64,000 nt of DNA from Planococcus citri (Eukaryota > Arthropoda > Insecta > Hemiptera > Pseudococcidae). Positions 1 through 10,300 of this stretch are shown one piece after another (within the stretch, counting starts at the first letter, position 1; each line of letters starts with the position of its first letter). A model generated the notes under the pieces. That model was not told where the DNA came from, ran no database searches, and was given only the letters and a program-made list of their open reading frames with translations. The DNA lies in the NCBI RefSeq assembly GCF_950023065.1, contig NC_088677.1:44408555-44472554 (forward strand), written 5' to 3'. Both the position numbers and the translations under genes were made by a program.

Positions 1-115
1 TTGGTTTTTAACTGAGGCAATAGATTTCTCAAAAGTTGACCTCTGCATGATGCATAAATTATATTCATCACAATCTCGCAAACTAAAATTATAGCTACGA
101 AAATAAGAATAAAAA

Positions 116-121
116 TTTATT
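116..121 (-). promoter_or_regulatory. Candidate poly(A) signal of OBP copy 1
   Basis: AATAAA on the minus strand about 120 nt beyond the proposed stop codon at 241-243. It is the first canonical hexamer downstream. The stretch between stop and hexamer has no other feature. Confidence 0.4.
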
Positions 122-240
122 ACACTAGATTTAACATAAATCATCGACTTATATATAGATATGTAGGTGTTAGTACGAGTATATGTACCTATTATAATTC
201 TGAGGGTTGGTTGTGAGCAGGTAAAGCGGAAGACTATCAC

Positions 241-2050
241 TTATGGATTATTCGCTGGCATTAGAAGTATAGAAGTCGATGATTTCTGAATAGGTACATA
301 CATACATAATAGGTATGTATTTTTTGATTAGGTTTCTGATGGTGCAAAATCCTGTAGGTATCAAATATAAAACGGATGTGATTCGTAACGATTGAACTAA
401 TTTCGTTTCATTGATCATTACTCACGTCTATCAAACATTGCGCAAAATTGTAAAATTTATTACACGGATCAGTTTCTTGTGCCACTGTATCTGTAGGTAC
501 AGGTACGGATAAGACATAAAAAAAAAAACAAAAAAAAGAAACGATGTCTATACATGTATTTTATGAAATTACTTACTACTCTAGGTAGGTACTCATTTTC
601 TAAGTAGGTATGTAGATGAAATATGATAATACAATATATAGAATGTGTACTTAGGTGAAAATTTATAAAAATTACTTACCTTTAGTTTCACAAACATCAA
701 TGATCGATGATACAATCTCTTTCAGCTGGGGCGTTATCTTAGGTATAGCAATAGATCCTTTTTTATCTTCAGGAACTTTTGCCCAGACGCTGCTTGCATT
801 TTCGAACAATTCCGATTTGTTTACAATGCCTTTATTATCAAGCTGCAAAGGAAGAAACCATTTCTCAGAAAATGTCATATCGTAGTTCATTAAAAAACTT
901 ATAGCCTACAATGAATGTTTTCAAGTTCTTATACATTTTCAGTTTTCTTAGGTGGTGCCCAGTTGCCCACTACCCACTCAATTGATGATATGAAATATAG
1001 ACCACAAACAAGAAACTTGTCGTCTTGACATTTAGTTAGAGGAGGAACAGTTTTGAAACCCTTAAAATACAATGTATAATTATGTACTTGTGAAAGTAGG
1101 GGGACGGTAAATACAACATTATGTGTAATGTTAATGTTGTATTTTAAGGGCAACAAAAGAAACAATTCAGGTGCCTGGCTTCAATTGATTTTGGTAAAAA
1201 TTGGACTTTTTAAAAAAGACACGTTTAAAAAATATAAGAAATTAAAATTTCAATCCGGAATAACGTGTTATTTTCAGGGTACTTTTTGGTCACCTTCATA
1301 AATTTTTGAAATTCTATCAACGACGTGAATATTGATTAGAATTTTTGAAAATGTGATTTCTTCCGAGGCTAACTCAACATCTCAAGCAATTCTTTGGTAA
1401 GAAACTAATTTTCTAGATGCTCTGACTAGGTACCTACCGGTACATGATTCTCAGTATTTTATTTCAACTTTTATTCAGACAGTCCTATTTTCGCTTTCCA
1501 CACAGCATCCTTCAAATGAAAATAAATCGCACACTCCGGAGTTTTAATTTTGAAAGATTATAATAAAGCATACTTAATAATGAATAGGTAAAAGACCTCA
1601 TGTTTAATACTTACGAAATTCAACTTGTGAAAAATGCAGTGAACAAAGCACTGGAAAAAAAAACATTTTTCATAATTTATTCGCCAAAGAACACAGTAGG
1701 TAATGAAAAAAGGGGCATATGAATAAACTCTCATGAGGCTTACTTTAGCATTTCTGTCATTTTTCAAATTTTCTGTTAATTTAGAAATATTTGGCGCTAA
1801 TATTATTTCTGAAAATTCACGCGTGTCATTATAAAAATTCGCATTTAGCGAAAAGCATATAGGAATGTAAAAATAGGTATGGTAGCTAGGTACCGCATGG
1901 GCACCATAGCCTGGCCAGCAACTTACCATGTGTAACTGGAAACGTGTTATTACATTCATGTGCGATGGCCTTAAAGAAATTTGTATCACCAAGAATTCCG
2001 TTATTTCTGATCAAAGAAATAAGTAACAGAAAAGTTATCACTATTTTCAT
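241..2050 (-). CDS. Classical odorant-binding protein, six exons (OBP copy 1)
   Basis: The coding sequence is complement(join(241..285, 426..490, 680..842, 1615..1650, 1744..1808, 1927..2050)), 165 aa; every junction is GT-AG and in frame. The start MKIVITFLLLISLIRNNG is a signal peptide, so the product is secreted. The cysteines follow the insect PBP/GOBP family: C33, C64 and C68 (CFVHC), C126, C139, C148, with 8 residues between the last two as usual. OBPs are small helical carriers of hydrophobic ligands in sensillar lymph or haemolymph. The C3-C4 gap (57 residues) is longer than the usual 36-46; it is encoded by the 163-nt exon 4 and holds a lysine/proline-rich stretch (AKVPEDKKGSIAIPK). 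Intron phases match the plus-strand OBP at 4556 exactly. The last exon (KSSTSILLMPANNP) is the least certain part: reading through the exon 5 donor gives an alternative short tail VSNDQ. The ligand cannot be read from sequence. Confidence 0.86.
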
Positions 2051-2115
2051 TTTGAAATAAGTAGGTATATGAGAGTGGGTTATACTTAGGTATCTATGTG
2101 TACGTAATATTTCAT

Positions 2116-2149
2116 GCAAACTGTACTCATGAAAGATTAATTCTTTATA
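2116..2149 (-). promoter_or_regulatory. Core promoter of OBP copy 1 (TATA box plus initiator)
   Basis: On the minus strand TATAAAG lies at 2149-2143 and a TACAGTTT initiator-like site has its A at 2122, 27 nt downstream. This predicts a 5' UTR of about 70 nt before the ATG at 2050. The spacing is the same as in the promoter of the plus-strand OBP gene. The initiator match is weaker (ACAGT rather than TCAGT). Confidence 0.5.
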
Positions 2150-4438
2150 CCAAAACTTGGTGTAACCATATTTTCAATTGATGTAATTTATTCTATTAAA
2201 CTTGATTAAGAATAGACTAGAGGAATAGGTACCCATTTTTTGTGATGGTGAAATATTCAACTATGTACATACTTCACGCGACATTAAAGATTTCAGTCAG
2301 AGATAAAATTTTCCGATAAGTACCTAATAAGTACGTACTAGGTAGGAACTAGACAAGTGGTAGATGCCTGAAATTTTTGAAATGAAAAAAGTTATAAACA
2401 AAACCTCTATAGGTATCAACCCTCCTTTAATTATAAGTGAGTGTGCCTTTGAAAAAAATCAGTAGAAATAACAATCTCGCCCTTGAAACCTCGTCACCTT
2501 TGAAAAATTTTCTACTGTATCCTAAATTCTCCTACTAAGAAATAAATAGTGAGAGACGGCAAATTTGATCCTCACACAGAATTTAACACAGCTAGGTACT
2601 TTACTTACATATAATTCCGTTGAACCTATCGCATTTATAACGAACAATTTTCTGTTATGTAGATAAATAAAAATGACGTATTTTCAATTGTTTACGTGAA
2701 AAATCATAAACAGTGATAAATATATAGTTCCATTCCAATCCTATCAACGGTTATAGGTTTTTGATATTGAAAATCAATCATTTCTGAAGTGAATTGAATT
2801 CAACAACAATGGATTAATCCATGTGAATACCGATACCTACTTACTAAAACAGGGTTCTTCCAATTATTGAAAGTAGGTAAGCACATATCAAATGAAACAG
2901 ATAACAAGTTTACTGACTTGTTCACATAACTTGATAATTTTCATTTTTATCTGGTCGCTTTGCCTTGATTATTCGTCTATCTGGCTGGTTTTTGAACTTT
3001 TCTTCAAAATGATTGCAATTAAATTTCCGTTCGATATTACATATATCATCGTCTTCGTTAACCTTATCCAAAATTTGCAAAAATTTACCAAAAAAAAAGT
3101 TATCGTTATCTTCTTTTATCTTAGCAAATTCTTTAATATAATAAGTATCTCAGATTTCTGTTTTATTAGAAAAAAATATAACTTAATCATGAATGACATG
3201 AATTTAATTGAAGTAGGTACCTAGGTACTGTATATACGTAGGTAAGTACATGCCTGGATAGTGGGCACAAGGTACATCTACATACGTACTGTATGGACAG
3301 GTTTCATAGTTGAAAATGTCAAGTAAATTTTTTTCAGTACTTATTTATTGACTTTGTCCATCACATTTTTTACAGAACCATAGAAGCTATCAACATTTTT
3401 TCAGTGGTGTTTAAATGAAAGGGTAGGTACCTATCTAGAATAGGGCGTTAGTAAAAAAAAGTTGATTTTAAGAAAAACAAGTTTAAAGTTTTCACTTACT
3501 TATTAGTACCAAGTGTTAGTAAAAAAAAACACCAATTTCAATGTATAGGCAGGCCTATGTTTTTTTTAGATACCTAGCTCAACTCTTCCTCTTTTCAACC
3601 TCGCGAACAGTTCTTCAAAACCTATGATAGTACCTATGCTCAAAATTGAATTCTCCGAAGAGCTGTTTAATGCCCTTATTCCAGATATTCACCACTTTTC
3701 CACTATCCATTTTTTAATTAATATTTTCTGAGTTTTTAGCGTCGATAAATGAATGTAGGTATTCCAACTACATATTTGTTATTGAGAGACATGAAAGAAA
3801 CTTAATATACGCACAACTTTTTTTTACGTAGGTGAGTATTTAATTCATGAAAGTTTATAAAATTGTAGCGATGATTTTTGGCATACCTTAATTCAAAGTT
3901 TGTCCACCTTCCAAAATAAGTTGGTTTTGGATCAAGAAAAAGTGCTGAGATGATAGAGAAGAGTCGGAGAATCGATTTCTACAATCTCCGAAAAAAGGGC
4001 GTTAGTCTAAGGCCCGTATTCCAACAGCGCTTTTGAATAATGACTGAATTTTTAAAGGTAGGCAGCTTTGCACCTACTTAGGTACCTACTCACATCGATT
4101 TCTTTTGGGTTGAATTCAATCAGTTAGTACCTCTATACCTACCTACCTACCTATCTACATAGAAGGTGTATGAGTCAGATGATAAATCTGTGTAGGTATA
4201 GGTAGGTAGTAGGTACCTTAACTAAAAGCGTGTTGTACATTAATGATAATAAAAATCGAAAATTAACCTAATACATTTCCATTCTAGATAATTTCCAATT
4301 ATGAAAATAATATTTAATTAGCCACTAAATTTACAGTCTTTTGATAATTTACGTTTCTTCAAATTATATTTGTTTTCCATATCAGTTTATTTTTTGATAA
4401 TAATGACTGTGCCTTCCGATAAGGATCTTGTTATAGGT
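2150..4438. other. Intergenic region between the divergent OBP genes
   Basis: AT-rich spacer with repeated TACCTA/TAGGTA runs, for example around 3220-3245, 3423-3433 and 4130-4215. The 10-mer GGGCGTTAGT occurs twice in direct orientation (about 3435 and 4007), which may be a remnant of a mobile element. Shared enhancers for the two OBP genes would be expected here, but none can be recognised. A minus-strand open frame at 2922-3149 is listed separately. Confidence 0.6.
2922..3149 (-). other. Unexplained 75-codon open frame without ATG start
   Basis: Between two stop codons the minus strand stays open for 75 codons. The reading is hydrophilic, with motifs such as VNEDDDICNIERKFNCNHF and KNQPDRRIIKAKRPDKN. 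That composition looks more protein-like than the hydrophobic plus-strand frame opposite it (2892-3224). There is no start codon, and no in-frame splice acceptor is visible upstream. Open frames of this length arise by chance in 64 kb of AT-rich DNA, so this is only a candidate terminal exon or fossil. Confidence 0.15.
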
Positions 4439-4468
4439 TATAAAATGACAGCTTTTTGCTTCATCAGT
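4439..4468 (+). promoter_or_regulatory. Core promoter of OBP copy 2 (TATA box plus TCAGT initiator)
   Basis: TATAAAA at 4439-4445 is followed by TCAGT at 4464-4468, with the initiator A at 4466, 27 nt after the first T of the TATA box. This is the standard arthropod TATA-Inr geometry. It predicts a 5' UTR of about 90 nt to the ATG at 4556. Confidence 0.65.
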
Positions 4469-4555
4469 TCATAGTTACTCAAATTCGTTTGTGCGAGATT
4501 ATCAAGCATAAAAGCATAATTTACTTCGTGCCTAATTCGCGTATACCTATTAGAA

Positions 4556-5551
4556 ATGTTTTCGAAATTAGTATCGTTGGTTTTAGTATTGTGCGTCTAT
4601 AACGTCGCAGCTGTAACTTACGAAGAAGCTTTTAGCTCATGCAAAACCAAATTTAATTTGCAAAATGACGGTATGTATTTAAAAACGATGTGTTACTGTA
4701 ATAAATAAGATGTTAATATGCAAATTTTTTCTCACTCTAAAATTCAATTTATTTGTTTATTTTTTCGTTCTGTTGAACTTGATTGCATTTATTTCTAATT
4801 CGTTTTTATAAAATGTACCTATCGTTAATCGTGGAATATTTTTTTCAGCTCCTTTGGATTATTTCATGGCTAACGGTAAATTCGAAACTGGCAAAGAAAA
4901 TTTGAAGGTAAGAACGTTTTTAAAATGTCTTATTTAATTTATTGATATCCAATATGGTGCATTTATGTACATGTGATCAATTTGCTTAGAACTGAAAAGG
5001 CCCTCAACTAATTAATATCAAGTTCATGTTCATTTAATAATTTTTAAAAAAATTAATTTTTTTTCAGTGTTTCTTCGAGTGCTTGGCCTCTGACTTAGGA
5101 GTCGTAAGTGTCTATTCAATGATTTCGGCCAAATTTTGTAAATCCTGATTTTTTATAGTTTTTTAATTATACCGGTTTCTTTCAGAAATCTGCTGACGGT
5201 AGCGTTAATGGAGAAGCATTGAAAAAATTAGCTCAAAGCCATACTCACTGCCAAGAATTAGCTTTATTCGGATCTGAAGAAGTATTGAAACAATGCATAA
5301 AGTCTTCATACACTGGTAATGTTTTTATGAGGTGTTTTTTCCCAAAAATAATTCAAAACTCAATCTTAATTCATTTCATGATTTTTGTAGGCACTGAATC
5401 TTGTGACAAAGTATTCGAATTCATACAATGTTCTGTACAATTGGTAAATATTTCAGACTAATTTTTATCGTTTTTCAATTTTAAAGTTCTATATTTTTTT
5501 AAAAACTGAAATAAAATATTACAGAAAATCGCCAGCAGTAAATCATCGTAA
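4556..5551 (+). CDS. Classical odorant-binding protein, six exons (OBP copy 2)
   Basis: The coding sequence is join(4556..4670, 4849..4907, 5068..5103, 5186..5315, 5391..5443, 5525..5551), 139 aa, with GT-AG introns throughout. The signal peptide is MFSKLVSLVLVLCVYNVAA, so the product is secreted. The mature protein has the PBP/GOBP cysteine series C29, C59 and C63 (CFFEC), C107, C118, C127, with spacings 29-3-43-10-8 that fit classical insect OBPs. An extra cysteine at C92 (HTHC) is unpaired in the canonical fold. Exon 3 is 36 nt and encodes CFFECLASDLGV. Its length, position and phase equal those of exon 3 in the minus-strand OBP gene. Likely role: binding and transport of small hydrophobic ligands in sensory lymph or another secreted fluid; sensory expression is not shown here. 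The ATG is chosen because it gives a full signal peptide downstream of a good core promoter. Confidence 0.93.
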
Positions 5552-5851
5552 GATTTTGAGTCATAATATGAGCAACACGATTCAGATTAATGAAGAAATG
5601 AAATTACATCGACATTTTAAAATAATATAGATAATTATGCGTATCATTAATTTATGTTTTTTTAAATTTGATTTTCGATTTTGGCAAAAATACCCGATAC
5701 CTACCTACTGTGCTATTTTATTGCTAAATATTTTTGATTTTCTGAAACTAGTCCTAATTTCTTAAATTGGAAGATTTAAAATTTGTATAACATTTTGTGG
5801 TAGCTGCAATAATGTAACATTTGTAATTTTTTTCTAATTTAAAATTTTAAA

Positions 5852-5857
5852 AATAAA
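5852..5857 (+). promoter_or_regulatory. Candidate poly(A) signal of OBP copy 2
   Basis: AATAAA about 300 nt after the stop codon at 5549-5551. An earlier AATAAA near 5509 lies inside the last intron and is less likely to be used. Confidence 0.4.
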
Positions 5858-6313
5858 TTACTGATCCGTGATCTCATATTCTTTTTTTGTGAGTACATTG
5901 CCTCAAAGATAAACATTTCTATGTGCAGACATGGTGTGACAGGTAAATTAAAAGAAACTTGAATAAATGATGCGGTTACAACAAGATGTAGGCATATTTT
6001 GGCGATGATTGAGTACCTACGTGAAATCATTCGAAGCAAAAAAAAAGTACTTACATTAATTATGTAATTTATTTAATGAATCGTAAATTCTCACTTAATT
6101 AAGTCAAAATAGCGGTCTATCTATAAATCGTTCTGATTACAAAATAAGGATGCCAATGAACGTTTAAAATTAGAAATTGCTGCGCTATCATGTTTTATCA
6201 TTATAGGAAATTTTAATATTCTTGAACGTTTAGCAACTGTTCAGAACCTTTCCATATTTGCTTAAAGTTTACCAAATATTTCATTTGTTTCTTGGTCTCA
6301 AAATATTGTCACA
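5858..6313. other. Intergenic DNA with nothing recognisable
   Basis: AT-rich spacer between the OBP gene and the signal-peptide-like exon. No open frame, repeat array or promoter motif stands out. Confidence 0.5.
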
Positions 6314-6370
6314 ATGAATAAGATAATTGTTTTTCTTCTGATGTTCATTTTCAGCATGCTATCTTCTCAG
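6314..6370 (+). CDS. Isolated signal-peptide-like first exon (partial gene or fossil)
   Basis: ATG at 6314 opens 19 codons, MNKIIVFLLMFIFSMLSSQ, which form a strong hydrophobic signal sequence. The exon ends at a consensus donor (CAG|GTAAAC). The arrangement resembles exon 1 of the nearby OBP genes, but no matching cysteine-bearing exons follow before the synthetase gene at 7346. It may be the remnant of a third OBP copy, the first exon of an unrelated secreted protein, or chance. Confidence 0.28.
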
Positions 6371-7345
6371 GTAAACATTTTTTTTAAATTAATGAATCTT
6401 GCCATAAGTAGGTGTCTGCCGTACTTTAAAATCGTGCATACATACATATGTATCTCTTGTCTGTAATTATCATTCAGTAGGTATGTAGTAGTAGTACGCG
6501 GATATAGTGTACATTTTTGTTTCATACCTATCATAATCGTCAATCGATATCTGCTGTTAATTGAGTCCCAACTCTCAATATAGGAACTTGAATTATGCGA
6601 GTGAATTAGATGAGCAATTACTTCAGTTATCAAAAAATAAAAAAGTACCTCTCGGCTCTCTCTCTCTCTCTCTGAAATATTAGGTACTTATAAGGTATAG
6701 CCGTACCGAAGCCGTTTGAATTCTTTCATCTTTGAAGAAATTTTATCGTAAAAACTTGAGAAATAAAATAATTATGGAAAATTATTTTTTGAAAACATGA
6801 TAACGCCGTCATTTTAAAATTATGCAACCAAAATGACGTTAATTCGAAATTCAAGAACGCACTCTATAAGCTGTGGCAAAAAGTTGATACAAGAAAAAAA
6901 AGCGAAGCCCGAAGCGACTAGCGAGACCTCCAAGATGAATAAAAAATGATGACTAAAAAAAATTACCGGAACTCAAAAAAATCAACGTCTGTCGTTTTCC
7001 GACTTGTAAGGTTTTCGTTCGACTTCGAGTTGAGTTTGAGATTTTTGAACTGTTCTGTTCATTCATATTTTCAATTAATTTCTTCATAATCCGTGTTACT
7101 CGAGTGTTTTAAATGTAGAATAAAAGTCATTTCATTATCTCTTACTAATCAACTAAATTTCACCGCTGATTAATGCAATCTAATAGGTAAACTTACATAC
7201 ATTGTGATGTAATTTATCTTACACATACATCACGTGGAATTTGAAAACGTAAACGTTACTGTTGTTTTAAGTATCATTAAATGCCAAAGAAACATAGATC
7301 ATTCGTGAAAAAACATCTATTTAAGTATCTTTGTAATCATCAATA
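6371..7345. other. Spacer upstream of arginyl-tRNA synthetase
   Basis: AT-rich DNA with TACCTA motifs and the short TC array at 6656-6673. The segment near 6890-6950 is richer in GC (GAAGCCCGAAGCGACTAGCG). The synthetase promoter must lie here, but there is no TATA box at a convincing distance, as is common for housekeeping genes. Confidence 0.45.
6656..6673. repeat. (TC)9 microsatellite
   Basis: Nine uninterrupted CT dinucleotides; directly visible. No function is implied. Confidence 0.9.
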
Positions 7346-10300
7346 ATGGACGAACAGTGGACAGAACAACTATATTTAATCGAAAAACAAGTAAGGCTCG
7401 TTTATTCTCATTTCCGGACATTATGCGTTTTCAGAATACCATTGTTATGTTGTTTCATAGGAAAAGGAGTTCGAACTGCTGCAAGAACAATTCCACAGTA
7501 TTACTCAGCAGATGGAAAACAACTCGAACGGCAATGTATCCGGTGAAGTTTTGGAGACGCTTGAAAAGCAAAATGTCAAGTTGAAACACAGGATAGCTGT
7601 TTTAAAAGAGGTAAATTCATCGATGGAACGTCGGTGAGGTTTTTATCGAAATACTAAATAATACTTTGAATTTAGGCAATTTCTCGTGAAAAAGAAAATG
7701 CTTCTAACAAAAGTACATCATCTGGTTGCGATACGAATGCCCTATCTCCACTGGTGATTTTAAGACGTACTTTTGAAAAGGCTGTAGAACTAGCCTATCC
7801 CTCCGTGCCTTCCAGCGTTGTTACCGTAGTTCCAGCAAGTGCTCAATTCGGCGATTATCAATGTAATGCTGCGATGCCTATTTGCCAAGCTCTTAAGCCG
7901 CAAGGTAATTTATCCTGTGTAAGCAGAATTATGTTGGCAAATACTCAAGTTTCTTAATCCGAAGTTTGATTTAATTCAGGTCAGAAAGTATCGCCCCAAG
8001 TTGTAGCGAAGACAATCTTGGAGAAATTTCCGCCGTGTCCTGTGATTGAAAAAACCGAAATAGCTGGTCCAGGTTTCATCAATATTTGGCTAGACCGAAC
8101 ATATGTTTCTCAAAGAGTCAGCGATATGTTATTAAACGGGGTGAAAGCATCTGCTGAGAAAAAATTACGAATCATTGTCGACTTCTCATCACCCAATGTT
8201 GCTAAAGAGATGCATGTTGGGCATTTACGGTAAAAATGTAACCGGTTTAAGAATCATTTCGGTGGAGCAAGATTCTTATTTTATTTCTATTACAGATCAA
8301 CCATCATCGGAGATAGTATTTGTAGATTATTGGAATTCTTAGGACACGATGTTTTACGTTTAAATCACATAGGTGATTGGGGTACACAATTCGGAATGCT
8401 AATCGCTCATCTTCAAGAAATGTTTCCTAATTATTTAACCGAATCGCCCTCCGTTGGTAATTTACAACGATTTTATAAGGAATCAAAGATCCGTTTCGAT
8501 ACAGACGAAGCCTTCAAAAAACGAGCGTACGACTGCGTTGTAAAATTACAAAGCTTTTCGCCCGATTATATCAGAGCTTGGGAATTGATTTGTGATGCTT
8601 CTAGAAAAGGTAGGCCAAGTCGTGAATTGGTCAATGGTCATGTTCGGTATTTTTGCTGTTTTGCCTTATTGTTTTTTCATTTGTAGAATTTCAGAAAGTA
8701 TACGAAAGGTTAAATGTGAAGTTAATCGAAAGAGGAGAATCATTTTATCAAACAAAAATGAAAGATCTCGTCGATAGTTTAGTGAAAGAAGGTAATTATT
8801 GATATTTGTCAATCTCAACCTCACGGTTACTTATCTAGTATTTATTCTGTTGTTACTTTCAGGCTTATTAGAAGATGACGAAGGTAGAAAGATCATGTGG
8901 GGAATCGATAGAAAAAATATCCCGCTCACAGTGGTGAAATCAGATGGTGGATTCACATATGATACTTCCGATATGGCTGCGTTGAAACATAGAATCGAAG
9001 AAGAAAAGGCAGATTGGATTATATACGTTGTCGATGAAGGACAAGTATGTATTTCTTGGTTTATGACAGTGTTGTATTTGTGTTTCGCTTTTCTATATAA
9101 AAGTACAAAAATTTCCAGTCAACGCATTTTCAAATTATTGAAAGCTGTGCTCGTCGCACAAATTGGTATGATCCGTCCAAAGTTCGAATGGATTTTGTTG
9201 GTTTTGGAGTAGTTTTAGGAGAAGATAAAAGGAAGTTCAAAACCCGATCTGGAGATACCGTACGATTAGTTGAACTTCTAGATGAAGGTTAGTTGCGGAT
9301 TATTAGTTATGGCCTACGTTTTTGGCATTCGCGTGATTTAAAATATGTTTTATGTTTACTTTCATAGGCTTAAAACGTGCCGCAGATAAATTAAAAGAAA
9401 AAGGCCGTGATTCAGTATTAACCGAAGATGAACTCACAAATGCTCAGACAGCGTTAGCGTACGGCTGCATAAAATATGCTGATCTTTCTCATAATCGAAA
9501 TCACGTTTATGTGTTTTCATTTGATAAAGTTAGTATTCTGGAAGTGCACGATTCGTTTTTTCTTTTTCATCTTCATTAAATTAATGAATTTTCATTACAG
9601 ATGTTGGAAGATAAAGGAAACACCGCCGTTTATTTACTATACGCATACACTCGAATTAAATCTATCGCTAGAAATGCGAATATTTCGCCAGAACAAATCA
9701 AAGAAGCTGCGTCTTCGGTATCAATTAAACTTGAGCATGAAAAGGAATGGAAATTAGCCAAAGTTGGTGATTCGCTTTGACTAAATATTTTTATAAGAAA
9801 ATTTCTGTATTCAGGAATAAGTAAGTATGTTTTCTTCTCGCAGGTATTATTGCAGTTTCAAGATATTATTATCAGAATTACGAAAGATCTATCCTTGCAT
9901 AGATTATGCGAATACCTATACGATGTATCGACTACATTTTCAGAATTTTACGACGTTTGTTACTGTATTGAGAAAAATCCGGAAGGTGAGCTTCTCAAAA
10001 TAATATTTTTTTAGCGTCGTGTGAGATATTTTTTATGCATGGCTTCCTGTTGCTTTCGCTTCTAAATTATAATTTTTTTGAATATGATCTAAATTTAAAT
10101 CGAATACTTATTGAATGGATTTAACCGCTGGTGATGAAAGTATTGCGGTATGTGGTCATAGAAATGAAGAATTGGCTGAATTCCGCGTTATTCAAAATTT
10201 CCCGAGTAGATTATCATTTGAACAAATAACAGTATAGTCGTCGGAATATAACCAGAGATAATTTTCGTTATCTCATCGATGTATCGAATGTGATGTACGG

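Noticed and set aside
405..426. Read-through ending of OBP copy 1 (tail VSNDQ and stop) instead of splicing to 241-285
   Set aside because: The spliced version keeps the same final phase and exon number as OBP copy 2, so it is preferred; transcripts would decide.
2892..3224. 110-codon plus-strand open frame
   Set aside because: Low-complexity F/I/K/N-rich reading typical of AT-rich DNA, no splice or promoter context.
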